This document shows positions 1-13,036 of a stretch of DNA of 64,000 nucleotides, piece by piece. Positions within the stretch are counted from its first letter, which is position 1, and every line of letters starts with the position of its first letter. The notes below the pieces were generated by a model, which worked only from the letters and a program-made list of their open reading frames with translations, was not told where the DNA came from and ran no database searches. Position numbers and translations under genes: made by a program. The stretch spans positions 45,650,047 to 45,714,046 of the forward strand of contig NC_133103.1 of the NCBI RefSeq assembly GCF_022965805.1, written 5' to 3'. Source of the stretch: Primulina eburnea. Taxonomy: Eukaryota > Streptophyta > Magnoliopsida > Lamiales > Gesneriaceae.

Positions 1-1096
1 ACAAAATGTATCAGATTTAGGTGTTATGTTCAGGTGTTGTAACACATATTCATAACATGCAACAAAATGTATTAATTAAACACATAAATAAACTTTAATT
101 CATAAAAAAATATGATAAATCATGTAGATACAAGGCAAAATATTCATAAGAAAATTGTATTTAATTCAAAAAACCAATACTAGTGAAACTACGAAAAACT
201 AGATTTCTTAATAAGTAAAGAAAGTAAATTGCATCCCAAATAAAAAAAAAAAACCACGGATGCAACAATTGTTTCGCCAAAATCCAGAGGCATAAATAAC
301 TTTTCAACCAATAATTTACACTAGTGTTATCTTCGAGTGTCTCCAACACTCTTGGCTTGAGCTCTTTATTAATTGCCCGATGTAATTCTTTGCTCTTATC
401 GCTGCATTTCACTGCTCTCTTTCAACTCAAAAACCACACTCACACAACAACAACGATATCTTATTTATAGACTTCCTTCGCCCTAGAGTTTATTCCTTGT
501 ATAGAGTCCTACACAAATATGAAATGAAGAATTTCATTATGAAATAAACTCTTTTTTGAACAATAGTATAATATCTAGATATCTTAGCATAAATATTAAT
601 ATTATAGCAAATCTTATTAGTCTAGAAAAGCAAAACTCCATATGTTACTATCACATTATTATCAACAAAGAAAAATTAATCGATGAATGAAATATTTATT
701 TCAGCCTTCTTAACAAGCAAGTGTGATATAAGAACGGCTGGGCATCAAGATTCAAGAAGCAAATGAATGCCAAGAAAATTGTCCTCTACATCCCAAGAAG
801 CTTTCATGCATTTCAGGATCTTAAAACAGCATCCATAGAATAACCTTACAATAGCCAATTTCTAGTCTCATTAGGTCGCAAACAATCAATTTATCACAAG
901 GTGTAGATGAAGGTTCTGTGCATTACGGAACTCAATTTATCCATAAGCGTCTGCTTCAACGATTTGTAGCTGTTTCGCAACTTGGTCGGATGGTAAATCC
1001 ATGTACATCCACCTGAAGGTGGTCATCTCTTTGTTCCTCTAACTCAGTTATAATATCCTGTTCGTTGGTGGATTCGGTAAGGATGACATATCAGAC
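1..1096. other. AT-rich spacer, no supportable gene
   Basis: No open frame here starts at a convincing ATG or resembles a known family. On the minus strand a TATA-like TCTATAAATAAG (about 460-472) lies upstream of a 5'UTR-like stretch, but the downstream frames are short. A minus-strand segment near 960-1050 can be read as a short exon-like peptide ending in a stop; I could not assign it. Confidence 0.5.
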
Positions 1097-1299
1097 AATT
1101 TTTTATAAATGTTAAAAATTAAAAGAAAGTGGCTGATACAAAAAGTTTAAAACGGCCCAAAGTTGTAAGACGGGTGCAACCTACCACAACCCACCTATTT
1201 GGTAGGGTGAAGCAGGTTAACACGTCTTACAACTTTGGGCCGTTTTACAACTTTTTGTATCAGCCACTTTCTTTTAATTTTTAACATTTATAAAAAATT
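1097..1299. repeat. Long perfect foldback (inverted repeat)
   Basis: Left arm 1097-1172 and right arm 1223-1299 are reverse complements over about 76 bases, with a single-base length difference in an A/T run. The loop of about 50 bases is 1173-1222. The arms contain AAAGTGGCTGATAC and its complement. This is the structure of a foldback or MITE-like element; no target-site duplication is obvious. A transcript would form a near-perfect hairpin. Confidence 0.85.
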
Positions 1300-1790
1300 T
1301 CATTCCCAGATACTTGTTATTTGAACTTCAAATCTGTGAGTGAATAATATAAATATTACCTTTGAGTTGAGTATCCATTCGAACCAAGATTTTACCAATA
1401 GATTGTAGCTGCCAGCATGAATGAAGTTTCCAAATATTCTCATAACATACCACATTATTTCAAGTTGTTCTGGTAGGGTGAAGTAGGTTAACACGTCGAT
1501 TTTATTATATTTGACGATTCACCACAACCAACTGTTTAGCGAGGTGGATGTTGGCTCATTTTGACAACTCTATTGATGCATTATAAAATATATAGAGACT
1601 TTTGCGATTATGGTGGGTTTCCATAATATAACGTGAAAGTTTAGGTGTGTTCTAAAAAAATGTTCGATTTGATATAACAAAAAAATTTCTTCTAACTAAA
1701 AAAATTACTGTTTAAATAAATAGTCTATATTATTTTACTAACAAAAAATGTGACATTCTTTCTTATCACATAAAAAACTCTTATTAAATC
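1300..1790. other. AT-rich spacer with a second copy of the foldback loop sequence
   Basis: The segment 1472-1497 repeats the loop/right-arm sequence at 1201-1226 with one mismatch (GGTAGGGTGAAG core). It is followed by a CATTTTGACAACTCTATTGA-like tail around 1557-1575 that resembles the end of a plant MITE. No coding sequence was seen. Confidence 0.5.
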
Positions 1791-1795
1791 GATCA

Positions 1796-2063
1796 TATTG
1801 AAAAATAATATTTAAAATGTGTGTATTGAATATTTGAATGTTGAAAATAAGAGTTGTAAATATTGAAAATTAGTGTGTGATGATGTAGGTAATGATGTAT
1901 TTTATTTTTGGATTATTTGTAAAGAAATTCTATAAATAGTCTCACCATTGTGAAGAAATTCACAATTGAGTAGAGAGAAAAATATTATAAAGCGTGTAGT
2001 TTGGTAAATTTTGAGAGTTTGAGATTTTTACTTTTTACCATAAATTTTTACTTTTTCACAACA
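1796..2063 (+). repeat. 5' LTR of the copia element at 1.8-8.0 kb
   Basis: It matches 7766-8024 along its whole length and ends in TTCACAACA like the 3' copy. The expected first bases TG are mutated to TA here. Relative to the 3' LTR it keeps a short ATTCACAATTGAG segment and lacks a 7-base ACTGATG duplication. CTATAAATAG at about 1931 is the probable TATA box. Confidence 0.93.
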
Positions 2064-2080
2064 CGTTATCAGCACGAAGC
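2064..2080 (+). promoter_or_regulatory. Candidate primer binding site, non-canonical
   Basis: The bases directly after the 5' LTR read CGTTATCAGCACGAAGC. This is not the TGGTATCAGAGC initiator-methionine site usual in plant copia elements. It may pair with another tRNA or an internal tRNA fragment; position alone supports the call. Confidence 0.5.
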
Positions 2081-2502
2081 TCTAAAAGTCCTCCATACTT
2101 TTCCAAGCTCTAAACAGAAGAAAAATATAACAAAAATAATAGTATTTATTTTACTGTTATTTATTTATTGTGTATATATTTAATATATAATATGACGTTA
2201 TTATTAGAAATAATAAAAATAAAATTTTCAAAAACTTGTTATAAATCCTGGGAGAATGTTAAGACGACATCCCACACTCTCGGTAAGGGCTACGACAAGT
2301 ATAAAAGCCTATAAGGTTTTTAAACAAAATAACTTATGACACCTCATTATAATAATATGATATGATATACATAATTATTTAAACATTACTAATATTATAT
2401 ACATCATTTATTATCATAAAACTATACAAATACATAACTTTACTTTTTTGTACACCAACGGTCATAAACGGCAACAAAACGGCTAGTTTTTGCCCTATAA
2501 AT

Positions 2503-2745
2503 ATGATCTCACAAACACATTCAATCACTCCAACTTTCTCTTCTTCTCAAAAAATTATTCTTCATCAAATTTTTCGAAGAAAAAAGAAGATGACTTTCTC
2601 AAGGTTATTTTTAATTATTTTGGTTATCATAATCACGAGTCTTGTATTTATCAGAGAATATCCTCCTCGTGTGTTTTCTTTATTTTTACAAATGCTTGTA
2701 CTTGTTGTTTATCCATTACTTTGTATTGCAATATTCACTAACTAA
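2503..2745 (+). CDS. Small hydrophobic ORF in the copia leader
   Basis: An 80-codon ORF lies in the 0.7-kb leader between the 5' LTR and gag, just after a TATA-like CCCTATAAATATG (about 2494). The product is basic near its first third, then has two hydrophobic stretches (starting LFLIILVIIITSLVF and MLVLVVYPLLCIAIF) that could span a membrane. It matches no family I know. The leader is AT-rich, so such an ORF could be chance; the internal TATA context suggests leader transcription signals rather than a protein. Confidence 0.25.
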   Translation: MISQTHSITPTFSSSQKIILHQIFRRKKKMTFSRLFLIILVIIITSLVFIREYPPRVFSLFLQMLVLVVYPLLCIAIFTN

Positions 2746-2775
2746 TAAAATGCATCGTAATTTTTTAGTACCACC

Positions 2776-3822
2776 ATGTCAAACTTGACAAAGCTCGAAT
2801 TCATCGCTCTTCATATTACGGGAAAAAATTATATACCATGGACTCTCGATGTAGAAATGCATATTGAGTCATTGGGTCTAAATTAGACCATAAAAGAAAA
2901 TGGCATATCGACATCACAAGAAAAAGCAAAAGCCATGATATTTTTGCGTCGACATCTCGACGAGGGATTGGAATGTGAATATCTAATTGAAAATGATCTC
3001 ATGGCTTTGTGGAAGGGATTAAAAGAAAGATTTGAACATATAAAGGAAGTTATATTTCCGACCGTCCGGGATGAATGGAATACGTTGATATTCCAAGATT
3101 TTAAAAAAGTCAGTGATTACAACTCGGCGATGTAGAGAATAGTCTCGCAATTGAAATTCTGTGGGCACGAGATTGCTGAATTGGAAATGCTTGAAAAAAC
3201 ATTTTCCACTTTTCACGCATTGAATATAACTCTACAACAACAATATAGAGTGCGTGGATTTTTGAGATATTCTGAACTTATCGCTTGTCTCCTTGTGGCG
3301 GAAAAGAATAATGAATTGTTAATGAAAAATCATCAGGCACAACCAACTGGTTCAACGGCATTTCCTGAAGTAAATGTCGTAAACAAAAATGAATTTAAAT
3401 CTGGAAACCAAAATCAAAGTTATAGACAAGATTTTGATCGAGGAAGAAATCGAGGACGTGGTCGTGGACGTAGACGTGGTTTTGAAAATAATTGAGATAG
3501 TTACTTTTATAACTCATCTCAAAAGAACGTCCCAAATCATCCATTGAAAAGGCATCATGAGAATATGAGTGTTAATAAGAATCACTCAAAAAGATTTGAA
3601 AGTTTTTGTTTCAGATATGGTACTCCAGGACATTGGTCTCATATTTGTCGAGCCCCTGAGCACCTTTGTAAACTTTATAAAGAATCAATAAAAGGGAAAG
3701 AAAAGGAGACCAACTTCACTGAACAGAGTGAACCTTTGAGTGATTCAACTCATTTTGATGTCGGAGATTTTATGATTGATTTCTCAGACAATGATCAATT
3801 TGCTAGTGGAATAAATATGTAA
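2776..3822 (+). pseudogene. Copia gag (capsid-nucleocapsid), broken
   Basis: The frame opens at ATG 2776 (MSNLTKLEF...), typical of UBN2-type copia gag, and stays readable to 3822 with in-frame stops near 2884, 3133 and 3493. An Arg/Gly-rich tract (RGRNRGRGRGRR, about 3440-3480) precedes the zinc knuckle. The knuckle reads CFRYGTPGHWSHIC, so the second cysteine of CX2CX4HX4C is replaced by Tyr. Gag packages the RNA into virus-like particles in the cytoplasm. A non-coding stretch of about 140 bases separates this frame from pol. Confidence 0.85.
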
Positions 3823-3965
3823 AATATTTTATTTTTTCATGTACTCGTATGATAATGTTTTATCGTGTGCTATATTTTTTTTACATATGTATTGTATTGT
3901 TTTTTATTTTTATCAATGTATTGTTAGTAATTTTATTTCATTGCATATTTTTTTGAAGTTCAAAT

Positions 3966-4205
3966 ATGAAAAATGCTATGAACAAAGCTGAAGTTTGCAT
4001 ACCCGATAGTGGTACAACGCACACTATCCTCCGAGATAAAAGATATTTTTTGGAACTAAAACCAACAAAAACAATAGTGAATACAATATCAAGTCCTGTA
4101 GACTTGATTAAAGGATGTGGTAAAGCACAACTTTTGTTACCTAATGGTACAAAATTTTTGATCAATGATGCTTTATATTCCCACAATCGAAAAGAAATTT
4201 GTTGA
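3966..4205 (+). pseudogene. Copia protease, broken
   Basis: The short frame carries the aspartic protease signature PDSGTTHTI (DSG active site) followed by the usual beta-rich segment with LLPNG. It ends prematurely at 4205, where the reading frame shifts into the integrase segment that overlaps from 4199. The enzyme would cleave the Gag-Pol polyprotein inside particles. The first in-frame Met is at 3966, but no translation-start context supports separate translation. Confidence 0.75.
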
Positions 4206-5330
4206 GTTTTAATGATATATATTTCCATGGGTATGATAGTCAAACAATGAATGAAAGGAATGAGAAATATATGTGTCTTATCACATATAAATCAGGAAAG
4301 AAATATGTGATTGAAAAACTACCAATGCTCCCTACTGGATTGCATTATACACATATAAGTCTCATTGAATCAAACATGGTAGTTGATAATTCTTCAGTAT
4401 TAACAAATTGGCATGTTCGATTAGGACATCCTGGTTCAACGATGATGCGAAGAATTATAGAAAATACACATGGTCATCCGCTGAAAGACCAGAAGATCTT
4501 TCAGAATAATAAGTTTCAATGTAAATCATGTTCTCTTGGAAAACTTATTATAAGACCATCACCAGTCAAAGTCCAAACTGAATCACCAATGTTTCTTGAA
4601 CGTATTCAGGGTGATATTTGTGGACCAATCCATCCACCATGTGGACCATTCAGATACTTTATGGTATTGATTGATGTCTCCAGCAGATGGTCACATGTAT
4701 GTTTATTGTCAACTCGAAATGTTGCATTTGCATGATTACTTGCACAAAAAATAAAATTGAGGAATTAATTTCTCGATTATACAATCAAGAAAATTAGACT
4801 TGATAATGCTGATGAATTTACTTTCCAGACTTTCAATGATTATTTTATGTCTATGGGAATCATTTTTGAGCATCATGTTGCTCATGTACATACACAGAAT
4901 GGATTGGCTGAGTCATTGATTAAACGTCTGCAACTGATTGCTAGACCAATGATTATGAAAACAAAGCTACTTATTTCTATATGGGGACATGCAATTTTAC
5001 ATGCTGCTTCATTAATTCGCATCAGGGCCAAGTGCATATCATAAATACTCCTCATTGTAACTTGTATTTGGTAAAGAACCAGACATTTCTCATCTGAGAA
5101 TTTTTGAATGTATGGTGTATGTGCCTATTGCACCACCTCAACGAAAGAAAATGAGACCTCAAAGAAAGATTGGAATTTATATCGGTTATGATAGTCCATC
5201 AATCATTCGATATCTTGAACCTCAGACAGACGACGTGTTCATAGCACGTTTTGCTGATTGTCATTTTAATGAGGAAATCTTCCCAATGTTAAGGGTAGAA
5301 CAGAAACATACCGAAAAGGAAATTACATGA
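4199..5330 (+). pseudogene. Copia integrase, broken
   Basis: The GAG-pre-integrase zinc region (WHVRLGHPG ... CKSCSLGK) is followed by the catalytic core: first Asp in QGDICGP, second in LDNADEF, and a Glu in GLAESLIKRL. A stop ends the first part at 4735. The core resumes near 4790 and is broken again at 5044. The C-terminal part (GIYIGYDSPS) follows in another frame to 5330. The protein would insert the cDNA and make the 5-bp duplications seen at the ends. At least three lesions make it inactive. Confidence 0.85.
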
Positions 5331-5342
5331 TATGTATCATCA

Positions 5343-7604
<2,262 letters not shown>

Positions 7605-7753
7605 AGAATAGTTCATGTCAACATGAGGAGGAGTTTACGTGACTGCACTCTTTTTCTCTTACCATGGTTTTTATCCCAATGGGTTTTTCCTAGTAAGGTT
7701 TTTAACGAGGCAGTATAAAAACACGTAATGAATACAATCATTATGATCATCAT

Positions 7754-7765
7754 CACAAGAGGGAG
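7754..7765 (+). promoter_or_regulatory. Polypurine tract
   Basis: ACAAGAGGGAG directly precedes the first base of the 3' LTR (TGTTGAAAA), the expected place and composition for priming plus-strand DNA. Confidence 0.8.
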
Positions 7766-8024
7766 TGTTGAAAAATAAAATTTAAAATGTGTGTATTGAA
7801 TATTTGAGTGTTGAAAATAAGAGTTGTAAATATTGAAAATTAGTGTGTGATGACTGATGATGTAGGTAATGATGTATTTTATTTTTGGATTATTTGTAAA
7901 GAAATTCTATAAATAGCATCACCATTTGTGAAGAAAGAGAAAAATATTATAAAGTATGTAGTTTGGTAAATTTTGAGAGTTTGAGATTTTACTTTTTACC
8001 ATAAATTTTTACTTTTTCACAACA
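7766..8024 (+). repeat. 3' LTR of the copia element at 1.8-8.0 kb
   Basis: It begins TGTTGAAAAATA and ends CACAACA, followed by the duplication GATCA at 8025-8029. It carries a short internal ACTGATG duplication and a deletion relative to the 5' copy. Confidence 0.93.
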
Positions 8025-8029
8025 GATCA

Positions 8030-10783
8030 AAATTTTAAAACACAAACACATCTTGTATATGCATAATTTTTCTAGCATCATATTATACAATAATAATAGC
8101 AAATTTGTGAAAATTTTCTCTAATAAATATTCTAGCTTTTACTTGATAGTTTAAAAAAATTATATCTTCTCTCCTTAATAAGGCAACATGTATTCTCAAT
8201 TTTCAATTTGATCTGAACACGAGAAATTACATTTCAACAAAGTAATGTTTATTATTTTTTTAAAAAAAAGTAAATAAAATGACAGAAGTCATTACTTTCT
8301 TTTTATTTTTAAAAAAAACCCTTTTCGATTTCTTAAAAAAATAATAAGGTTAGAAATGGGAAGTATAAAATAGCCAATATATATTAGAGAAATCGCCTCA
8401 AATAAACGACGAGTAACTTCACATAATTTCCAAGACCAAATGTGAAAATGCCACAATATCAAATCCCAATGGAAGACTTGCATAAGTTTGAAAGGTCAAA
8501 ATTTTATCCCTTGATGATTTGATTGAAGCCAAATCACATACTACCAATAATGGAGGCGCATGCTTGAAAAGGCAACAAAAAAAGGTGTAATCTATCTGGT
8601 TCTTCTTGTATATGATATATATAATTATACATATACATGTGGAATGGAATTACTCAGAGCAAATTACCAAAAAAAATAAAATAAAATTTGAGAGCAATAC
8701 ATCATTTATTGAGAGCAAGAAAAATTTTGTAGGATCGAATGATTGTCAATTTAATAAAAGTTATAACTGGTGGTAATAATGCAACTCAAATATTTGTATT
8801 GTATAACAGCTCAAACATCATGTTTCAATTGATCAATCCAATAAGAACAATTACTGCACCCTCAAACAATCTTTGTTAATTGCAAGAAAATGTTAACTTT
8901 TACTATATATATAAAATAAAACCAAGAGAGTCCCGTAAAAACCCACATTTGATATTTTAAGTGAACTTTTACAAATAAACATAATATTTGAAAGATGTGA
9001 AAAAATTGTAGTGGAGTATATTCTAATTTTTTACATTTTAAAAACTTCCCCCAACTTCTCATAACTTCCTTCCTATTGTCTCTTTATTTAATTATCTTAA
9101 TCGCCATAAATCTTTTCAAATTTTATTACATAAAAATATTTTAATAATTCAATATGTTATGCACACAGTATCTATAATTGTGTTTTGGACACAAGTATCA
9201 ATCATGGATGTAAATGAATCGAATTTGTTCGTGAGATTTTCGAGCTGATTCAAAAAATATTTGATTCATATTTAAAATTATCGAATTCCAGTCGAACTTG
9301 AACATGTATTTCGAGCCCAAATTATCTTGTTAGATAGTTATTAATATAATTATATAATAAAAAATATATTTCAAAAATTTATTTTCGAGTAGCTCACAAA
9401 TATGTTCGAATATTTCGATTCGAACGCGAATTCAAACTTTGATTTGAACAGAATTCAAACAAAAATATTAATTTTTTTGGATTTTAAAATCGAACTCAAA
9501 CTCGAATATATTTATCAAATTTTAAATTTTTTTCAGTGTTCGCCTCGATTCGCTCGCCACAGTTATTAACATCAGTGGCACTCTATTATTATAGATATAG
9601 CTTATAAACATTTTATATTATTGAATAAAATATAAATTTAAGGCTTGTATTAAATTTGCAGTGGATGCGATGACACAGATCATAAAATGAACCTTTTAAT
9701 TTCACCACGACTTTGTCGGCAGACATGATCCTACTCTTCTATTCGACCCATTCGCTAATGAAAATTACTTTGGATTTTTAAATTGTTGTCTAAAATTTGA
9801 CGAAACTTTTTCTTTATCTATCCTTTTCCAAAATCATTATTATATAATTCTTGAAAAATATAAGTTTTTGGTTAACTGACTTCTCTAGTTTTGAGTTTTG
9901 GTTCACTAAGTTTCCGAAATTTGAGTTTGGCGTACTAGCTTTAAAGTTTTGGCTATTTTGGTTTAGTTGCTATGATAATTGAAAAGTCGATATTTTTCGA
10001 TGTCACATCATCAATTAGATCAAAATAAGTCGAAAATTTAAAATTTGGTGTATCGAAACCAAAACAAGTTAGTAAACAAAAAAACTGTAAGATAAAATTA
10101 AACAAAGTTTAGAGCTTCCTGATTTATTTTTCATAAATACATTTGCTATGAAGATTTTCTGAAAATAGTTAAATACATAACAAATCATACCCTGAATATT
10201 GTTTAAATAATTTTGCTAATATAGATAAAAATATACATAGAGAGAAACTATATATAAAGTAAGAATAAGAGTTATTTAATTGGTGCCTCACTATTTTTTT
10301 TTTTTGAATTATTCTTTAAGGAAAATATTTTAATCCCAAGATTTTCAACAAAATCAAAATAATAAAACACAATTCTACAAAAAAATATAAAATTTGGATT
10401 TAGATTTTCGAAATTATATATCCAAACCACTGCATAAATTGGAATATAAACAGATTCAAGATTTCAGAGCACAAAGGAGAAATGTGGAAAGCTTAAAGAT
10501 AAGATAAGCCTGATGAGTCATAAAGGCTGGTGAATTGTACCAAGTGCACCCAACATTTCTTCAGATGTCATTGTTATTCAACCTACAAGTCCTGAAGTTT
10601 TCTACATCAAAATATATTTTCTAACGAACGTTACTTGATAAGTGTGATTTGCAGGCTACTGCTTTATTTTGCTGGGTTTATCCATAACGCATCAAAGCTA
10701 ATGGTTACGGGTTCTCAAAGTAAAACAAAAAAAAATTATTTTTTTTCAAAAAAGAATGAATGTTACTTTCATTTTGTATAAGA
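8030..10783. other. AT-rich intergenic spacer
   Basis: No gene was found. The part around 9200-9560 contains repeated TCGAACTCGAA/GAATTC-like words typical of an abundant eudicot dispersed repeat. The part around 9870-10090 (TTGGTTCACTAAGTTT and a mirrored AACCAAAAC end) looks like an old MITE. Both repeat calls are tentative. The rest is homopolymer-rich and featureless. Confidence 0.5.
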
Positions 10784-10962
10784 GTAGGTGTCTAGTGAGA
10801 CGGTCTCACGAATTTTTATCTGTGAGACGGGTCAACACTACCGATATTAACAATAAAAATTAACACTCTTAGCATAAAAAATAATATTTTTTCATGGATG
10901 ATCCAAATAAAAGATATGTCTAACAAAATACGACTCGTGAGATTATCTCACACAAGTTTTTG
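10784..10962. mobile_element. MITE copy 1 (GTGAGACGGTCTCAC family)
   Basis: It starts GTAGGTGTCTAGTGAGACGG and ends CTCACACAAGTTTTTG. The termini carry inverted GTGAGAC/GTCTCAC words; this copy's right end is eroded. The internal TTTTTCATGGATGATCCAAA is shared with the copies at 33167 and 33416. It has no coding capacity. Confidence 0.85.
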
Positions 10963-11771
10963 ACTTTGTTATATTTGAAAAATGTTTTAATTTTCTCAAT
11001 GGATCAATATTCCCTGTTATAGAAAACATTTATCTCATCCGTGCAAATTTAGTAGCTATAGGGCCACAAAAGGCAGGTCGATAGGGCCAATCCATTGAGT
11101 ACTGATTTCCAAAAATAAATTATAATTATGTGCGCATGTTTTGGTCACTTATCATAGAATATGCACATCGTTTTTTACGAACCTGATCATTTCACAAGAA
11201 ATTGTTGCATGCTCATATGACTATATTCGATAAAAAAAAAAAAAAAAAAACCTAATCTTTAGTACCATTAATTTTCTTTAATTTATAGAAAAAAAATTCT
11301 CTTTAATTTACGCCTTAGAATGGATACATACTTTTTTTTTAAAAAAAATTATGCATAAAAAATTACAAAAATTGTCATATTGACTTGGTATCTGATATAC
11401 TAACGAAAAATTGAAAATATTCTTGACGTGACACTTGGATATTACACTTATGATGTCTTGTAGCTCTGATGAAAAATGACGAAAGTAAAAAAAAAAATAA
11501 ATTCAAATGTATTGAATTAAGAACGAACTTCGACTACTCTAGAGATTAAAACTTAAAAGCATATCAACTTATAAGACTATTTATACAATTTTTTCTCTTA
11601 GAAAAGCTCAAAGAAAATGAAATCATCATCGGCTAATCAGTGATCGGTATTTGTTAGATCTTATATATCCTTTTCACATATGACAAACTCAATTGGTATT
11701 TCAACTCATAAGTACGCAAGACAAAAGGGAAGTATACATTGTTGGAGATTTAATATAATAAATCTATAAAT
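10963..11771. other. AT-rich spacer left of the SIRE-type element
   Basis: No coding sequence was seen. An A run lies at about 11234-11250. The last five bases before the SIRE LTR, CATGT (11772-11776), are the left half of its target site; the right half is lost. Confidence 0.5.
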
Positions 11772-11776
11772 CATGT

Positions 11777-12812
11777 TGTTGGGGATCGAGGAAGAGTTTA
11801 GAAGGGGGGAGGGGTGAATGAACTCTTCTCCAATTTCTTCTTTTCTTTCTCGGATAAAGAAGGTGCTAAAATCCTGTTAGGGATAGTAGCTTATCTTGTC
11901 GTGAATGATTCCAACAGATTACAATATTAATGGGGAAAACAATCTGATGGAGTGAATGAAAATTGTAATATCAGTTGACAGCAGTTGTTTATGGAAATTC
12001 GAAGATAAAGTCTTCTACGTCTCCCCTTCTTCTGTTTCCAGAAGGTATCACTAAAAGACTTTGGATTTTACAATACAACTCTTGTACACACTCACTTCAA
12101 CAGGGCTTACCCTTTGCCTACTGAAACTCTTAGTTACTCAACACAGTGAAAATACGATACAACAAAGTTCTGAAAAGTCTCTTTTCAGATTACAAACTCT
12201 TCTTGATAAAATATGAGTGCAATGAATAATTATGAAGAGTGTAAGAAACAGTAGCACAAAATGATCTCAATAGATCAGATATCTGCTATGAAGCGTGTGC
12301 TAATTTTCTTTATGTTGAACTCGAAGATATCAAGGATTCGTGGTTTTTCTCGTTTCGTGAAATACAGATTGATTTTGAGAGATATTTTGCACTATCTTCT
12401 ATATGGGTTTTTTCCATATATATAGGTGACTGAGTTCAACGTCTTTAATCAGAAACTGTCTTCTGACTTCTGATAGAATCAGCTTTATTACCGAAATAGG
12501 TTCCTGCAGAAAAGCTATAAAACAATCAGTCCTGTTTTATACTAAAATCGGCAAAGTGAATTAAATGACTTCGTACAGTGATTAATGCTGCAATTAATAC
12601 TTGTACTAGAAAAAAGTAACAGTAACATTTAAAGCTGATAACGTTAAGATGTCGAGTCTAATAAAGTCCTTTCTTCTGCTTCTGATTCTATATCCATTTA
12701 GGTACTTCTTCTGATTTTCTACGCTACTGATTCTGTTTTTTAGTTATCTGTTGTTTTAACGAGTGATCTACTGGTTTTGATTTTCATCGCCACAAGAAAT
12801 TTAGATATAACA
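11777..12812 (-). repeat. 3' LTR of the SIRE-type element (complete)
   Basis: On the plus strand it runs from TGTTGGGGATCG to GATATAACA, 1,036 bases. Bases 11777 to about 12170 align closely with 23073-23430. The inner edge is set by the polypurine tract at 12813. Confidence 0.88.
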
Positions 12813-12832
12813 ATTTCTCCTTTTGTGGTGAT
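12813..12832 (-). promoter_or_regulatory. Polypurine tract of the SIRE-type element
   Basis: On the minus strand CACAAAAGGAGAAAT lies directly before TGTTATATC, the first bases of the 3' LTR. Confidence 0.8.
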
Positions 12833-13036
12833 GCCAAAACCTAGATAATGTTAGAACGACAATAAAGATAAGATAAATGCAAAACATAAATATAAGAAAG
12901 CAGTAAGAGTTTTAACACGAATTTTAATTATTGGTTTCAATATCCCTGTAAATGATTTCTTCATTCTGGTCATCTTGGTCTCTTTGTCTGACTGAGGATT
13001 CTGCTTTATCTCTGTTTCTTCTTTGTTCTTCTTCTG

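Noticed and set aside
161..412. Minus-strand 83-codon frame with a protein-like first half
   Set aside because: No ATG start (begins at GTG), second half is poly-Phe/hydrophobic from an A run, and no family match.
960..1050. Minus-strand exon-like peptide containing MTTFRWMYMDLPSDQ
   Set aside because: Too short, no clear splice sites or neighbouring exons; an alternative frame is equally open.
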